From: Lactifluus volemus
Taxonomy: Eukaryota > Basidiomycota > Agaricomycetes > Russulales > Russulaceae
Assembly (NCBI GenBank): GCA_022376515.1
Contig: WTXI01000112.1
Coordinates: 1 to 64,000, forward strand
DNA length: 64,000 nt
Direction: 5' to 3'
Shown here: piece by piece, positions 34,469-44,782 of the stretch
Layout of the letters: every line of letters begins with the position of its first letter
How positions within the stretch are numbered: position 1 is the first letter of the stretch
Translations under genes and position numbers: made by a program
Notes under the pieces: model-generated
What the model saw: the letters and a program-made list of their open reading frames with translations, nothing else
What the model was told of the DNA's origin: nothing
The model's database searches: none

Positions 34469-35687
34469 TAATCTAATCTGTCTGTTCCAAGCTTCATCAA
34501 CCGTTGCCTAATACGTGTTCTCCTTTGTCAGCGGTGTGGGTAGTGCCATCTCCCTAATCATCCTGCAGACAAAGAGCTCAAGTGGGAGGAGGAACACCAT
34601 GTAAGTGCAAATTGTTCTCGACATGAGGTTTCTGTTTGTGGATCCTAGGCATGCTGTGGATGCCCCACCTTCCTTAATGAGATGAATTATTTGTTCTGCA
34701 ATTATATCATGATGTCTGGCCTGAAACATGCTTATTTTGAGATGTAACACAAAACTGTACTAGCAAATTGTTGTACATGGCAGTACATGAGTCAAGCTCA
34801 ATACATTCCCATACAGTAGAGATTCACAATGTACTCAAGTATATTCTAATAAATGGTAATACATGGTCTGCATCAACTACATTTCAATGTCAGCCGTTTC
34901 ACAATGCATTCTGTTGCAGGACTGGCAAGACATACAACAAATGTGGTATTATATATCATAATACATAATTATATAGTGGGCCATCTTTTTTTCTGATGAT
35001 ATACGGACGGGAAGGTAAGTAAAGCGGGGAGACCAAGTCATGAAAGAAGGACAAGCATAAAAATCTTCGAATTCGCGTGCACCCTCAGAATGCTTCACGA
35101 GATGCTCGCGGCATCTTCGAGAGATAAATAGTCCATCAGACTAAGGTTTCGGCACGGCGCGAGTCAGCAGCACGTAGTCAGAGACTGAAACATAAAAACA
35201 GAGCACAAAGCCGCAGAAATTACTGTGCTGAGCAGAAAATAGAGACACGAGGCACACTAGCATGAAACGGGCAACCGAGAAGTATGAGACATCAAATAGG
35301 CAATGAAAAAACATTGTGCAACTCGAGGTCACAGAGGAAAGGTCCGAGACTATGGCTATGGCCGAGGGAGAATCATGGCGCTTTCATCAAGACGATAGGC
35401 GCGAAGCGACGAGCCAAGAACCTTGAGAATCAACCTGAGATCACGGCGAGAGGGAAATCGGGACCAGACAAGGAATGGACAGGGAAGTGCGGACGCAGCG
35501 TACAAATCGAGCTTAGGGCCAGCCGCGTGGCTAACTGTCACGGTACAGCGTCTCCGACTCCTTATGTTCTTCTATTATTAATTCCTCGCAACCCTTTCCT
35601 CTTTCCTTGCGGTCATGCATGACTACGTCTATGATAGCCTCATCTCCTTTTGTTTGACTCCCCCCCCTTTTTGACCCCCTTGACTGA
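34469..35687. other. Spacer: AT-rich stretch and unrecognised sequence
   Basis: 34600-34990 is unusually AT-rich, with repeated ACATG/TACA words. 35000-35640 has no long frame with known motifs. About 35540-35690 matches the sequence at 53310-53400 and 24980-25040 (GTCTCCGACTCCTTATGTT), which is F-box 3' flank. The block between F9 and F10 was therefore inserted into that flank. Confidence 0.4.
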
Positions 35688-35815
35688 CCCCTTGGCCGTG
35701 CCAATACGTCCTATGGATGACATCTTTCACGCACCCTGTTTATCATCACCTCACACTCGACCTCAAACTCGGGGATCATTGAAGATATTGGCTTCAACAT
35801 GCTCTGTGTCCCAGG
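35688..35815 (-). pseudogene. N10: short NAT9-like relic
   Basis: The minus strand contains PEFEVECEVMINRV (about 35775-35730) next to a shifted VARI/GTA-region remnant (35725-35690). Both match the middle of the other relics. Everything else is lost. Confidence 0.45.
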
Positions 35816-35922
35816 GAAGATGGAAGAACTAAGACGATCATGATCGGCAAAGGCCGAGTCGGAGAATGAGCCATCTCTTACCTTGATGCCACACAAAGTA
35901 CCCGGCGCTTGAAGTTGATCAA

Positions 35923-37581
35923 ATGGAAAGCCATTCCGTAAGCTCTAACAGCAACAACGTTGTTGCACTTCAACGGAAAGACTCGCCGATTCAACAAGAG
36001 CCAGGTAAGACTCATCAGGAACAACCAGAACGATTGCTGAGTGTGTTGTATGGCGTAGTAGGCCCGTTGTCCAAACGAGTAACAATCGGATCGCTCCCCG
36101 ACAATGTCCTCCTAGATATATTCGAATCTCATCACATTGACATCGACACAGGTGGACCTAAATTTCAATGGCAATGGGAGACGCTGGTGCACGTATGCCA
36201 ACGCTGGCGATACCTCATTTTTGGCTCACCAATCCGTCTCAATCTGCAACTTTTTTTCTCGGAAATATCTCCTGTGATGGAACTGTTGGACGTCTGGCCA
36301 CCATTTCCTTTCATTATCAATTTCACTTACGACTTTGCGTGGGAGGAGGAAAATCCAGATGGCAACCTTGACAACCTCTTTGCTGCGTTGGAGCATCGTG
36401 ATCGCGTACGGGAGATTCGTATCACCAGCCCAATGGATTATCTGTGGGAAGAAATTATCACGGAAATGGAGGAGCCATTTCCAGAGTTGAGATCTCTTAT
36501 ATTGGATTCAGTTAGTGCGAAAATTCCCCTTCCCGCTACATTCTTGAATGGCTCCGCGCCGTGTCTACAAGAACTCACTTTCTGCTCGATCTCATTTCCG
36601 TCCTTGCCACGACTCCTCTCGTCTACCAGCGACCTCACATCTCTTCATCTTATCGATATACCTGATTCTGGGTACATCCGACCCAAGACAATGGCCAGAT
36701 CCCTGTCTGCATTGCCAAAACTCACAACCCTTTCCATCGATTTCGATCCCTCCGCGCCTCACTTTGACAGGCTACGTTCCCAACAAAGTGACCGACCTGT
36801 TCCGTCGCGGACCCGGTCTGTTCTCCCTGCTCTCACGTACTTGGAACTTTCGGGTGTCACGGAGTACCTGGAAGCCCTACTGACCCGAATCGATGCTCCT
36901 CTACTGAACGGGTTCAAGATACAATTCGTGCAACAGCCTGACTACGTCGACTTTCTCGACCCAGAGCCTGAGCTTGCCATTGACATTCCCCAAACTGTTC
37001 AGTTCTTTGGTCTCCTAGAATGGTTTAGGCCATCCACTCTGACCTTGAAGTTCGATCCGCAATCTGCCGCCTTTCTGCGTTTTTCCTCAAGTACGACATC
37101 TAATTCCGCCAGTCCTCACTCACTGGCAGGCTCGTGGCATATTAAGTGCAAAAATTTGGATCGTCAAGTCATTGCTTTAACACAGATGTGCAGCCAGATT
37201 TCGCCCTGCCTCTCTAGCGTACAATCCCTCATCATCGAACTGGACGGATTCAGGTGGCGGCTGTGGCCACGTCTCGGCGACATGGATCCCACGATATGGC
37301 TCCCACTTTTTCATTTATTTCCCTCCGTCCAGAGCCTTCAGATACCAGACAAGCTCGTGCCGTTTATCGCAGTTGCGCTACAAGGGCTCAGGGCAGAATC
37401 AGCTGCCGAAGTATTCCCTTCGCTACACAGCCTTTCCGTTGTTGGTAAAAAGTCAGATGATGATGCACACCAAGGCATCCAATCTTTCATCATAGCCCGC
37501 CAGCAGAGCAGCCACCCTGTAGCTCTCTCGCTACTGGTGACGACACCTGAGTCGCAAGGTCGGCGCAGCCATCGCCGTTAG
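35923..37581 (+). CDS. F10: F-box/LRR-family protein (2 exons, stop-free intron)
   Basis: Exon 1 is 35923-36004 (MESHSVSSNSNNVVALQRKD), the intron 36005-36061 and exon 2 is 36062-37581, giving 533 aa spliced. The 57-nt intron is a multiple of three and has no stop, so an unspliced message also encodes a full 552-aa protein. It ends GTAGTAG, giving two possible acceptors 3 nt apart. The F-box reads SLPDNVLLDIFESH, VCQRWRYLIF. Subgroup A. The family stop after HPVALSL is mutated (TAG to CTG equivalent), adding about 15 residues. The CCGAGTCGG motif is at 35854-35862. Confidence 0.9.
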   Translation: MESHSVSSNSNNVVALQRKDSPIQQEPGKTHQEQPERLLSVLYGVVGPLSKRVTIGSLPDNVLLDIFESHHIDIDTGGPKFQWQWETLVHVCQRWRYLIFGSPIRLNLQLFFSEISPVMELLDVWPPFPFIINFTYDFAWEEENPDGNLDNLFAALEHRDRVREIRITSPMDYLWEEIITEMEEPFPELRSLILDSVSAKIPLPATFLNGSAPCLQELTFCSISFPSLPRLLSSTSDLTSLHLIDIPDSGYIRPKTMARSLSALPKLTTLSIDFDPSAPHFDRLRSQQSDRPVPSRTRSVLPALTYLELSGVTEYLEALLTRIDAPLLNGFKIQFVQQPDYVDFLDPEPELAIDIPQTVQFFGLLEWFRPSTLTLKFDPQSAAFLRFSSSTTSNSASPHSLAGSWHIKCKNLDRQVIALTQMCSQISPCLSSVQSLIIELDGFRWRLWPRLGDMDPTIWLPLFHLFPSVQSLQIPDKLVPFIAVALQGLRAESAAEVFPSLHSLSVVGKKSDDDAHQGIQSFIIARQQSSHPVALSLLVTTPESQGRRSHRR

Positions 37582-38269
37582 AACCATACATCCCCATTTA
37601 CTTTCTTCAGTTTACTCGTCCCTTTCTTCGACCATCTGTCTTCGTCTTGTTATCCGACGGTTGGACCACCGGTATGCGACCAACCCATGCCGTCTGCCCC
37701 GTCCTGTACTACTCCGCAATGTCACATCGGTTTTTTATCCCATGAGTCTCGGCTTCATGACCCATTAGCGATTCTGGTGAATTCTCCATCCCTACGTACC
37801 TTCCCTTGCGATTCAACTCGCAACCCCCCTTTTACCGACCCTTTTACTGCGGATTTCATCCTCTATGTTGGTCGCATCCGAGTCATCGTTGCGTCCGTAC
37901 TGGATTCGTTACTATCTCTCTTCACCACCCTACGAATTTGAGGTGTATCTCGTGTGCGCTCCATGTGATGCATGTGATGTCCAGAGTCGTCTTTAGATTT
38001 GCCTGAAAAACCCCTTTCTATTCTATTCTCTTCGTGCTACTGTACTGCCTGCGTGATCGGCCTGGGAAGTAAGACAAGGCTACCTGGTTCGGCACACTAC
38101 GAACATGGTACTGTTACTTTGAGAAGACTCGGAACGAGAGTAACGGGGGTACACTGGATAACACGTGGGAGTTGAAGCTAAAGGGGAGGCCATGATCCGA
38201 GCTTCCAGGTACAACAAAAGGGTGACACATTACCCAAATCCGATAAGGGGGTAGGTAAAGTAAGTGGAT
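37582..38269. other. Spacer: 3' flank of F10
   Basis: 37600-38000 matches the 3' flanks of F5 and F8. The rest is unrecognised. Confidence 0.5.
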
Positions 38270-38395
38270 AACCGCTCACGGTGAGCTCGGGTATTTCCAC
38301 TCTCTGTGTCCATGAGTGTGCCGTTGTAGGCACAAGGGAATGGACCTCAAGTTGCTCTGTTCTACTAGGGACGACAGCTTTCTGCAACGACATTA
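38270..38395 (-). pseudogene. N11: NAT9-like relic, N-terminal part only
   Basis: From a minus-strand ATG at 38393 the frame MSLQKAVVPSRTEQLE leads to LVPTTAHSWTQ and PELTVSG. This parallels NAT9 MRLN...VVLVPYT...YHEWMKSEELQRLTAS without its introns intact. After LTVS the frame continues into unrelated sequence. It lies 183 bp upstream of F11 on the opposite strand. Confidence 0.5.
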
Positions 38396-38575
38396 TGGAT
38401 AGTCTAGGATCACCGTTGGGAACGAGGTGTCACAGACAATAGCCGTGCGCGCGTAGAAAGTTACTGTAACGGCAAGGCAGTCGGAGAAACGGAGTCATCC
38501 GAGAAAATGCCAATTACAGTATCGTTCCACTTCCAGTTGCATTATTACTCCGCTAGTTCAACCTCGTTGGCGCAA

Positions 38576-39337
38576 ATGGATGGCTATTCCATAGGCTCAA
38601 ATTGTTATCCGTCAACGAAAGAAATTGCTGATTCGACAAGGACCAGGTAGGACCCATTAAAATTAACCATGGCGATTGCTGAGCTGTGTTGTATGGCGTA
38701 AGCCCGGCGTCTCATAGGGAACGAGTAGCGATCGGATCGCTCCCCGATGAGGTCCTTCTAGAGATATTCGATTTTTATCAAGTTGTCATCAACGAAGACA
38801 AACGTGAATCTCCGTGGAATTGGGAGAAGTTGGTGCACGTATGCCGAAGATGGCGATACCTCATTTTTGCATCACCAAATCGTCTCAATCTGCTGCTTTT
38901 TTGCACGCAGAATTCACCTGTGAGGGCGTTGTTGGACGTCTGGCCAGCATTTCCTCTTGCTATCCAGTTCGAGTATCCAAAGTCAGAATGGGACAATCCC
39001 GAAAACACCTTCGACATCCTCGTGGCCGCATTGGAGCGTCGTGATCGCATTCGCCAGATTCACGTTCGTGTCACCGATCTAACATATGAATTACGGGAAC
39101 ACATTGTCACGGCAATGGAGGAGCCATTTCCAGCATTGGGATCTCTTTCGCTTTCACTTGTTTCAAATGGTGAAATCATTCGCCTTCCCGGTACATTCTT
39201 GAATGGATCCGCACCGTGTCTACAACATCTCTCTCTGAGGTCAATTTTGTTTCCATCATTGCCACGGCTCCTCTCGTCTACAAGCGACCTCAGGTCTCTT
39301 CATCTTTTCAGTATACCTAGGTACGTCCCACCTGAGA
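38576..39337 (+). CDS. F11 (5' part): F-box/LRR-family gene split by copia element
   Basis: Exon 1 is 38576-38646, the intron 38647-38702 and exon 2 runs from 38703 to the copia insertion point at 39337. The F-box reads SLPDEVLLEIFDFY, VCRRWRYLIFASP. A deletion in exon 1 shifts its frame (residues CYPSTKEIADSTRTS replace the usual leader end). The acceptor is GTAAG, one base downstream of the sister position, which restores the exon 2 frame exactly. With the second part (52323-53122) the total is 1506 nt, in frame. Insertion of 13 kb makes the gene inactive as it stands; the first ~235 residues would be followed by element-derived codons and a stop within the LTR. Confidence 0.85.
39333..39337. 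repeat. Target-site duplication (TGAGA), left copy of copia insertion
   Basis: TGAGA here and at 52318-52322 directly flank the two LTRs, and one copy belongs to the F11 codons PPET. Confidence 0.9.
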
Positions 39338-39724
39338 TGTTGTGTTTTGACATTTTTTGACCAGCCCTAAAGTGGCTGCGCACGGACCACTCTTGTCGAT
39401 GATCCCCCCTTCGTAGTTTACACTTTTTCGTACGCTTACTGCTTTACTTGGGTCTCCTTTACCCCTCTTCAACGTTTTCGAGTTCTTTCCACTCCACAAC
39501 GTCTTTCACATGATTCTTGTCGAGATAGAGGTACATAAGCGCACTCTGCGCACCTTCTTCGCTTCCCCTCAGCAATTATACTTTTTGCTGAGGTGAGTTA
39601 TCTTTCAGTCGTTTACTCTCTTGTAACCCAACTCTGACGCTTTCTCGATTAGTATCATACTGTAACAGGTTAGCTACGAAAACAAATAGCAATTATACTT
39701 TTTGCTGAGTATCATACTGTAACA
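39338..39724 (+). repeat. Copia 5' LTR
   Basis: It starts TGTTGTG and ends TGTAACA. It contains two copies of a CAGCAATTATACTTTTTGCTG-like unit (near 39584 and 39688), each able to form a short CAGCAA/TTGCTG stem. Confidence 0.9.
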
Positions 39725-39786
39725 GATTCTGAGCCCCGAGTCTCTACCTGAGCTTCTCGACCACACTGTCGCCCATCACTCGAAGC

Positions 39787-41643
39787 ATGAGCCAAGCTGC
39801 CGCACAACATGCCGCGGCACAACAACCTCCGGACGTCGACCAAAATGCAGACGACGACAACGCTGTCGCCGGCCCTGCTGGCTCCGTCCACGGTTCTTTT
39901 CATGGCTCCGCTGCCGGCTCCGCTCATGCGCGATCCCCTCTGACCTCAGCTGCGAACACACCAGCTCGTTCGCAATCCCCTTCTGATGTGATCCGTCCGC
40001 TGCATTACCCGGAACCGAACCCACGGATTCCACCAATGCATCCATTTGCAGGAATGCCGTTCGCACGTCAGCAGGCCGCGATTCCGCCGGCACCTCAGCA
40101 GGCCCCGATCCTACCAGCTCGTCCACCACCTGCGATAGCCGCTCCGACGGTCATCTCGCAACGGTACGACATCCCTCCGCTCGAGCAAGACGGCAGCAAC
40201 TTCTCAGTGTGGCGCTTCCATATGCGCGTCGTCCTCAGGAGCTATAAACTCCTTACTGTGCTAAACGACCCACGTCCCAATCCATTCCTTTATCCCGCCG
40301 AGTCCGCAGCATGGGATGAGAAAGATCAACAAGCTTTCTCCCTCATCGCCCTATCGCTCACCGGAGAACCTGCGCATCTTATCTTCCATGCCCAGACGGC
40401 GAAGGACTGCCTCGACTGCCTCTCAGCGCGTTTCGAAGGCCGAGGAGGACACAAGATTTCTCAGCTGATGAACAGACTATTCAGCACTCCTCTCAATGAT
40501 TCCGAGCCTCTCGAACCCCAAATCAACGCAATGATCGACGCGTCGCACCGTCTTGCCGAAGCCGGGTCCCCCTTCACTGACCAACAAATCGCCCACACCA
40601 TTACCAATGCCCTCTCCGCATCCCACAGAATGCTAAAGGTAGTTCTCAACAACCTTAGTCCACTCGACCAAATAGCTGAAAACATTAAGTTGCGCATTCT
40701 TACGGATGAGGACTCGCGCATCCGTGAGTCCGGAGACGGAGCGGCCGCTTTCTACGCCAAGGCCGCTAAAAAGGGCAAGGACAATAAGAAGAAGTCAGAG
40801 AAGAAGGACTCCGACAAGGACAAGGGCAAAGGGGACCGGAACAAGCGGAAGGACCAGCAGAAGAAGCGCTGCACTCACTGCAACTACACTGGTCATGACG
40901 TCAGTGAGTGCCGAAAACTCAAAGCGCAAAAGGAAAAGGAAGCGAAGGCTGCAACGACGACACCAGCGACGGCGCCCACCCCTCCTTCTACCTCCACTTC
41001 CGCGCCAGCCTTGGCGAAGGTGGCGGTAGCGTCGTCACCTGACGAGGAGATTTTTCTTTTCCAAGCCCGTCCGTCGCATCTCTCGCTCCCACTCCTCGAG
41101 TCTTGGATTTTGGACTCAGGAGCTTCTCGCACCATGTCCTGTAACCGCTCGTGGTTCACTCAATTCTCCCCCCTTCCTGTTCCGATCAAAGTGACGCTTG
41201 GAGATGCCCGCTCCATCTTAGCCACAGGCGTTGGACGCATCCGTGTCCGCATGCACGCCGACGACAAGTGGAGAACAGCAATCCTCCAAGAAGTTCTCTT
41301 CGTCCCTGATCTGCACGGAAATCTTCTCTCCGTATCTTATCTCACGCAACGCGGTGCTAGCTTGCTTTTCAGTGATGACACCTGTCTCCTTCGGGACAAG
41401 TCTGGTATCACCACTTGCCACGGCCACATGTCATCTAATCTTTACATTATGGACATCAAAACCGTCATCCCTGAAAAGACTCACATCGCCAGCATTGCCG
41501 TATTCCCGCGCGAAGGCGAGAACATTCCCGCGCCTGATCAAACCGTTTTCCTTAGCGAGGACGCCGGCTCCAAAGCCACCCTTGCTACTTGGCACCGACG
41601 ACTCGGACATGTCAGCGCCGAAACCATCGTCCGGATGGCCGGG
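39787..41643 (+). CDS. Copia Gag-Pol, first part (Gag, protease, start of integrase)
   Basis: 619 codons from MSQAAAQHAAAQ to RMAG, where the gypsy element enters. An N-terminal Ala/Pro-rich region is followed by a UBN2/Gag-like domain (FSVWRFHMRVVL about residue 140). A lysine-rich stretch precedes the zinc knuckle CTHCNYTGHDVSEC (about residues 360-373). The retropepsin active site WILDSGASRTMS is at about residue 440. The gag-pre-integrase motif WHRRLGHVSAE is near the end. The start is chosen as the first Met after the LTR, 62 bp downstream. The frame continues exactly at 49326. Confidence 0.92.
41639..41643. repeat. Target-site duplication (CCGGG), left copy of gypsy insertion
   Basis: CCGGG here and at 49321-49325 flank the gypsy LTRs. 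The copia codons run into the first and resume after the second. Confidence 0.9.
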
Positions 41644-42249
41644 TGTTAAGGTTCCAAGTGGGACCTTTGTACGAAGTGTACGATCGTTCGTGAAGTCAAG
41701 AACTAGACTTGCAAGACGTGCAAGTCAAGATAAAAGGTTTGATAGAGATGAGACTTAGTAAACGACTAAGTCAAGAGCGTTTCAGAGGTCAAGGGCTTTG
41801 GGCTCAGGGTGAGACCAAAGTGTCAAGAAGTCGAAGGTCGTGATGTCAAGAGGGTTCTCTCAGGTCTGATGCTTCTAGGCAAGACAAGGTTTCTAATAGA
41901 TAGAAGGACTTGGATTGCGAAACAAAACTGAGACTTAAGGTCTCTAGGACAGAAAGTACAGGGTTTATATAGAGAAGAATGAGGCTACGTACACAGCCAT
42001 AGGGGCTGTGACCTTCGTACAGCTTTCAGGGTTTGAAACATGTTCCAGGAATCAGCGAGTCATCCTGTGCATGTGGCTGTTGCTTGAGGCTGTACGGTGC
42101 TGTGCAAGGCTGTACGTGAGAAAAGTAAGTAAGCGATCTGAAACAAAGCGATCGGCAGTCCATTCACATAAGCAAGAGAGTCAGCCGAAATGAGTCAGTA
42201 GTCCGAAAATGTATAGTATGAGTCATCAAACACGTGTCAGTCCATAACA
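41644..42249 (-). repeat. Gypsy 3' LTR
   Basis: 606 bp, TGTTATGG...CCTTAACA in element orientation. A TATATAAAC sequence on the minus strand at about 41963-41971 is a candidate TATA box. It looks identical to 48715-49320. Confidence 0.9.
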
Positions 42250-42258
42250 CCATCCCCC
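42250..42258 (-). other. Gypsy polypurine tract
   Basis: On the element strand the sequence GGGGGATGG directly precedes the 3' LTR, the position where plus-strand DNA synthesis is primed. Confidence 0.6.
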
Positions 42259-42283
42259 GTCTAAGGCGCAGTCCCACCTGCGT

Positions 42284-44782
42284 TCACTCACGGTCAGCAG
42301 CATAGTCCCAGTCGCTCATCTCCGTGTTGATCCAGCCAGACGTGGAGCGATCGACACCGTGGCCATACCAGAGGTAAGCCTTCTTGTCGTCGGTGTACGG
42401 GCACGACCAATGCCAGTGAGGATGTTCTAAGGGGACTCTACAAGAGTCTCCGAACTTGCATTGCTGGTGGGGTTCATGACACGAAGGGCCTGGATGGCCG
42501 TAGTCAGCACACCACTCACACCAGTGGTGGAGGGGGCACTCGACGTAGAGGTGCCCGGGGTTTCGTCGCTTGCATCGACCACAATAGGGCGTGTGCGTGA
42601 CCCTGGCTGCGGCACTATCAGCGGCGGTTCCACTGCTACTATTGATGACCCGTTCCATGCAAGTCGTGCAGTGAAGGGAACTCGTGCTGTCATGAATTGG
42701 ACTCCTTGGCCACTCGTCGTCGTCAACGTTGCCGTCATGATCAAATGCCCATCCGAGTTCGTCGTCCTGGATAGGGGAGACAGATGAGGCGGGCGAGTCG
42801 CGGACGTTAGAGGCCGGTGAGCTTGGTAAGGAGGGTAGTTGGTTGTTTGGCGGGGAGGGGGCGGCGTCGCTCCTCGGGAGTCCACCAAAATCGGGGAGGT
42901 CCTCGTGCCACGTTGGCGATGCGAGGACGGGGAGTGGGGACCGCGGGTGGTCGGAGACAGGTGTGAGGTAGTCCCAAAGCGAACCTGTCGGTTTGGGTTG
43001 CTGTATGGCCCATGCTGCGAATTCGCATGCCTGGAAGAGCGATTCCCTGAGGGCGTCATCGAGCGGGGTGATTCGCGGGTATAAGGAGGGGGAACGGGGG
43101 TCGGGGATCGGTTTCTCGGACGCCGTGTATAGCTCACTGGGATAAACGGTGGAGATGCCGAACGATTGTTGGTAGATGAGCGATGACGGGTGGACTGGGC
43201 GGATGGGACGTGGTGCGGGTAGGTCATATTTGGCTGGGACATGTTGCATATAGCGAATCGTAAGGAAGTTTGGTAAAGGTGGTGTGGTGGTGGTAGTTGT
43301 AGTAGTGGGGATGAACGTTGGTGATGTCGTTTCTTGTCGAAGTAAGAGGGTTCTTATAGCTTTTGGTTGGGCTTTGTAAAAGGCTGTGAGTAATTCTGGA
43401 GCGTCAACATTCTCAGCTGGTTCCCATGTGTTGTGTGCGGCGGAATAGCCTTTCCACTTTAGGAGATATTGGAGTCTGGTCTTGTTCTTTGGTCCGATAC
43501 GTCTGGACCCTAGAACAGCTTCTACTTCATATTCTTCTTCTCCGTCTACAAGTTCCGGTGGAGGCTGTTCGAAGTTCGGACCATGCTCGGGTGTTTCCGT
43601 ATAGGGAGCGATCAGTGATGTGTGAAACACATCATGAATCTGCCATCGATCTGGGAGTTTGAGACGTACAACTACCGGTGATATGACTTTGGTGATTGTA
43701 AAAGGTCCGTAGCGTTTTGGGGCTAGCTTGCTACTAAGGTGCGTCATTTTGAGGTTAGTTCCTTCAAGCCAGACCTTTTCTCCTACGGCATATTTTCGGT
43801 AGTGGCGTTGACCCTTCTTGTGTTCTGTGCGTTTGTGAAGGAGGGTCTGTGCGTGTTTCATCGCTGATCGGGCTTTTTCTCGGATGTTTTTGAGTTCTTC
43901 GGATCTTTTGTTGACATAGGGTAGATGGCTTGTGATCCGAGAGGTTGCGATAAGAGGGGTATATCCGATGAGGAGTTCGTACGGAGTAAATCCGGTTGTG
44001 GCATTTGGCCATGAGTTGTGAACGAACTGGGCCATAGGTAAAAGTGTGGACCAATCATTCATGTAATCATTGCCATAGATGCGGAGATATTGTTCTACTC
44101 GTTGGTTACTCCTTTCTGACTGACCATCCGTTTGAGGGTGATAGGCGGTACTGATATTTTGCGATATCTTGAGTTTCTGGCAGAGTCCCATGGCTAGGTG
44201 TGATGTGAAACGGGGATCTCTATCAGAGATGATTCTTCGGGGAATGCCGTAGTTCGGAAAAACGTTGGAGATGTATAGGTCGATAACTTCTTCCGTGGTG
44301 ATCTTTTTTGTACACGGTAAGAAGACGGCAGCTTTAGTGCAATCATGATCAACAATTGTGAGGATGGAATCATATCCGTGTGATTCGGGAAGATCCGTGA
44401 TAAGATCCATCGCTACGACTTGGAAGGGAACATTGGATGCTTCCTGTTCTCGTGGTTCGATGGGAGCGATGGGGGGTTTTGGACGGTGGGTAAGGGGTTT
44501 TGTTGACTGGCATGTGGCGCATCCCTTGACGTATTGTGTGACATACTGCTTGAGTCCAGGCCACCAGAAGTTATGGAAGACTTCTATCATGGTGTTGGCG
44601 ATGCCTGGGTGGCCAGCAAGCTGATGGTCGTGATAACGCCAGAGTATATCTTTCTTCAGTTGGTCGTCTTCAGGGACTACTGGAGCATCCGCTTTCCACC
44701 AACGTTCCTCATGATCCTGTTCCAACTGATGTTCCTCTGCCCATTGTTTCATGAGGTTGTCGTTTTCTTTTGTGCTAACCAA
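42284..44782 (-). CDS. Gypsy pol, second part: integrase, chromodomain, Cys/His-rich tail
   Basis: The frame holds, in order, the integrase H2C2 zinc binding segment (LAGHPGI...CATC), then the DDE core (MDLITDLPE; ISDRDPRF; HPQTDGQSERSNQ). A GPFTI-type module and a chromodomain (VEAVLGSRR...LLKWKGYSAAHNTWEP, about residues 425-480) follow. About 350 further residues are Pro/Ser-rich and end in a cysteine/histidine-rich module (CTTCMERV, CGRCKRRNPGH, CEWCADYGH). The chromodomain directs insertion to heterochromatin in known chromoviruses. The upstream RT frame ends in a different frame at 44749, overlapping by 34 nt, so this copy needs a frameshift or carries a 1-nt deletion at the A-rich site near 44765. 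Confidence 0.92.
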   Translation of the reverse strand: MVSTKENDNLMKQWAEEHQLEQDHEERWWKADAPVVPEDDQLKKDILWRYHDHQLAGHPGIANTMIEVFHNFWWPGLKQYVTQYVKGCATCQSTKPLTHRPKPPIAPIEPREQEASNVPFQVVAMDLITDLPESHGYDSILTIVDHDCTKAAVFLPCTKKITTEEVIDLYISNVFPNYGIPRRIISDRDPRFTSHLAMGLCQKLKISQNISTAYHPQTDGQSERSNQRVEQYLRIYGNDYMNDWSTLLPMAQFVHNSWPNATTGFTPYELLIGYTPLIATSRITSHLPYVNKRSEELKNIREKARSAMKHAQTLLHKRTEHKKGQRHYRKYAVGEKVWLEGTNLKMTHLSSKLAPKRYGPFTITKVISPVVVRLKLPDRWQIHDVFHTSLIAPYTETPEHGPNFEQPPPELVDGEEEYEVEAVLGSRRIGPKNKTRLQYLLKWKGYSAAHNTWEPAENVDAPELLTAFYKAQPKAIRTLLLRQETTSPTFIPTTTTTTTTPPLPNFLTIRYMQHVPAKYDLPAPRPIRPVHPSSLIYQQSFGISTVYPSELYTASEKPIPDPRSPSLYPRITPLDDALRESLFQACEFAAWAIQQPKPTGSLWDYLTPVSDHPRSPLPVLASPTWHEDLPDFGGLPRSDAAPSPPNNQLPSLPSSPASNVRDSPASSVSPIQDDELGWAFDHDGNVDDDEWPRSPIHDSTSSLHCTTCMERVINSSSGTAADSAAARVTHTPYCGRCKRRNPGHLYVECPLHHWCEWCADYGHPGPSCHEPHQQCKFGDSCRVPLEHPHWHWSCPYTDDKKAYLWYGHGVDRSTSGWINTEMSDWDYAADRE

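Noticed and set aside
42427..43242. 271-codon minus-strand frame overlapping the gypsy integrase tail
   Set aside because: It is Pro/Ser/Arg-rich and lies fully inside the pol frame, which has the cysteine motifs. Treated as an overlapping shadow, noted only as a curiosity.
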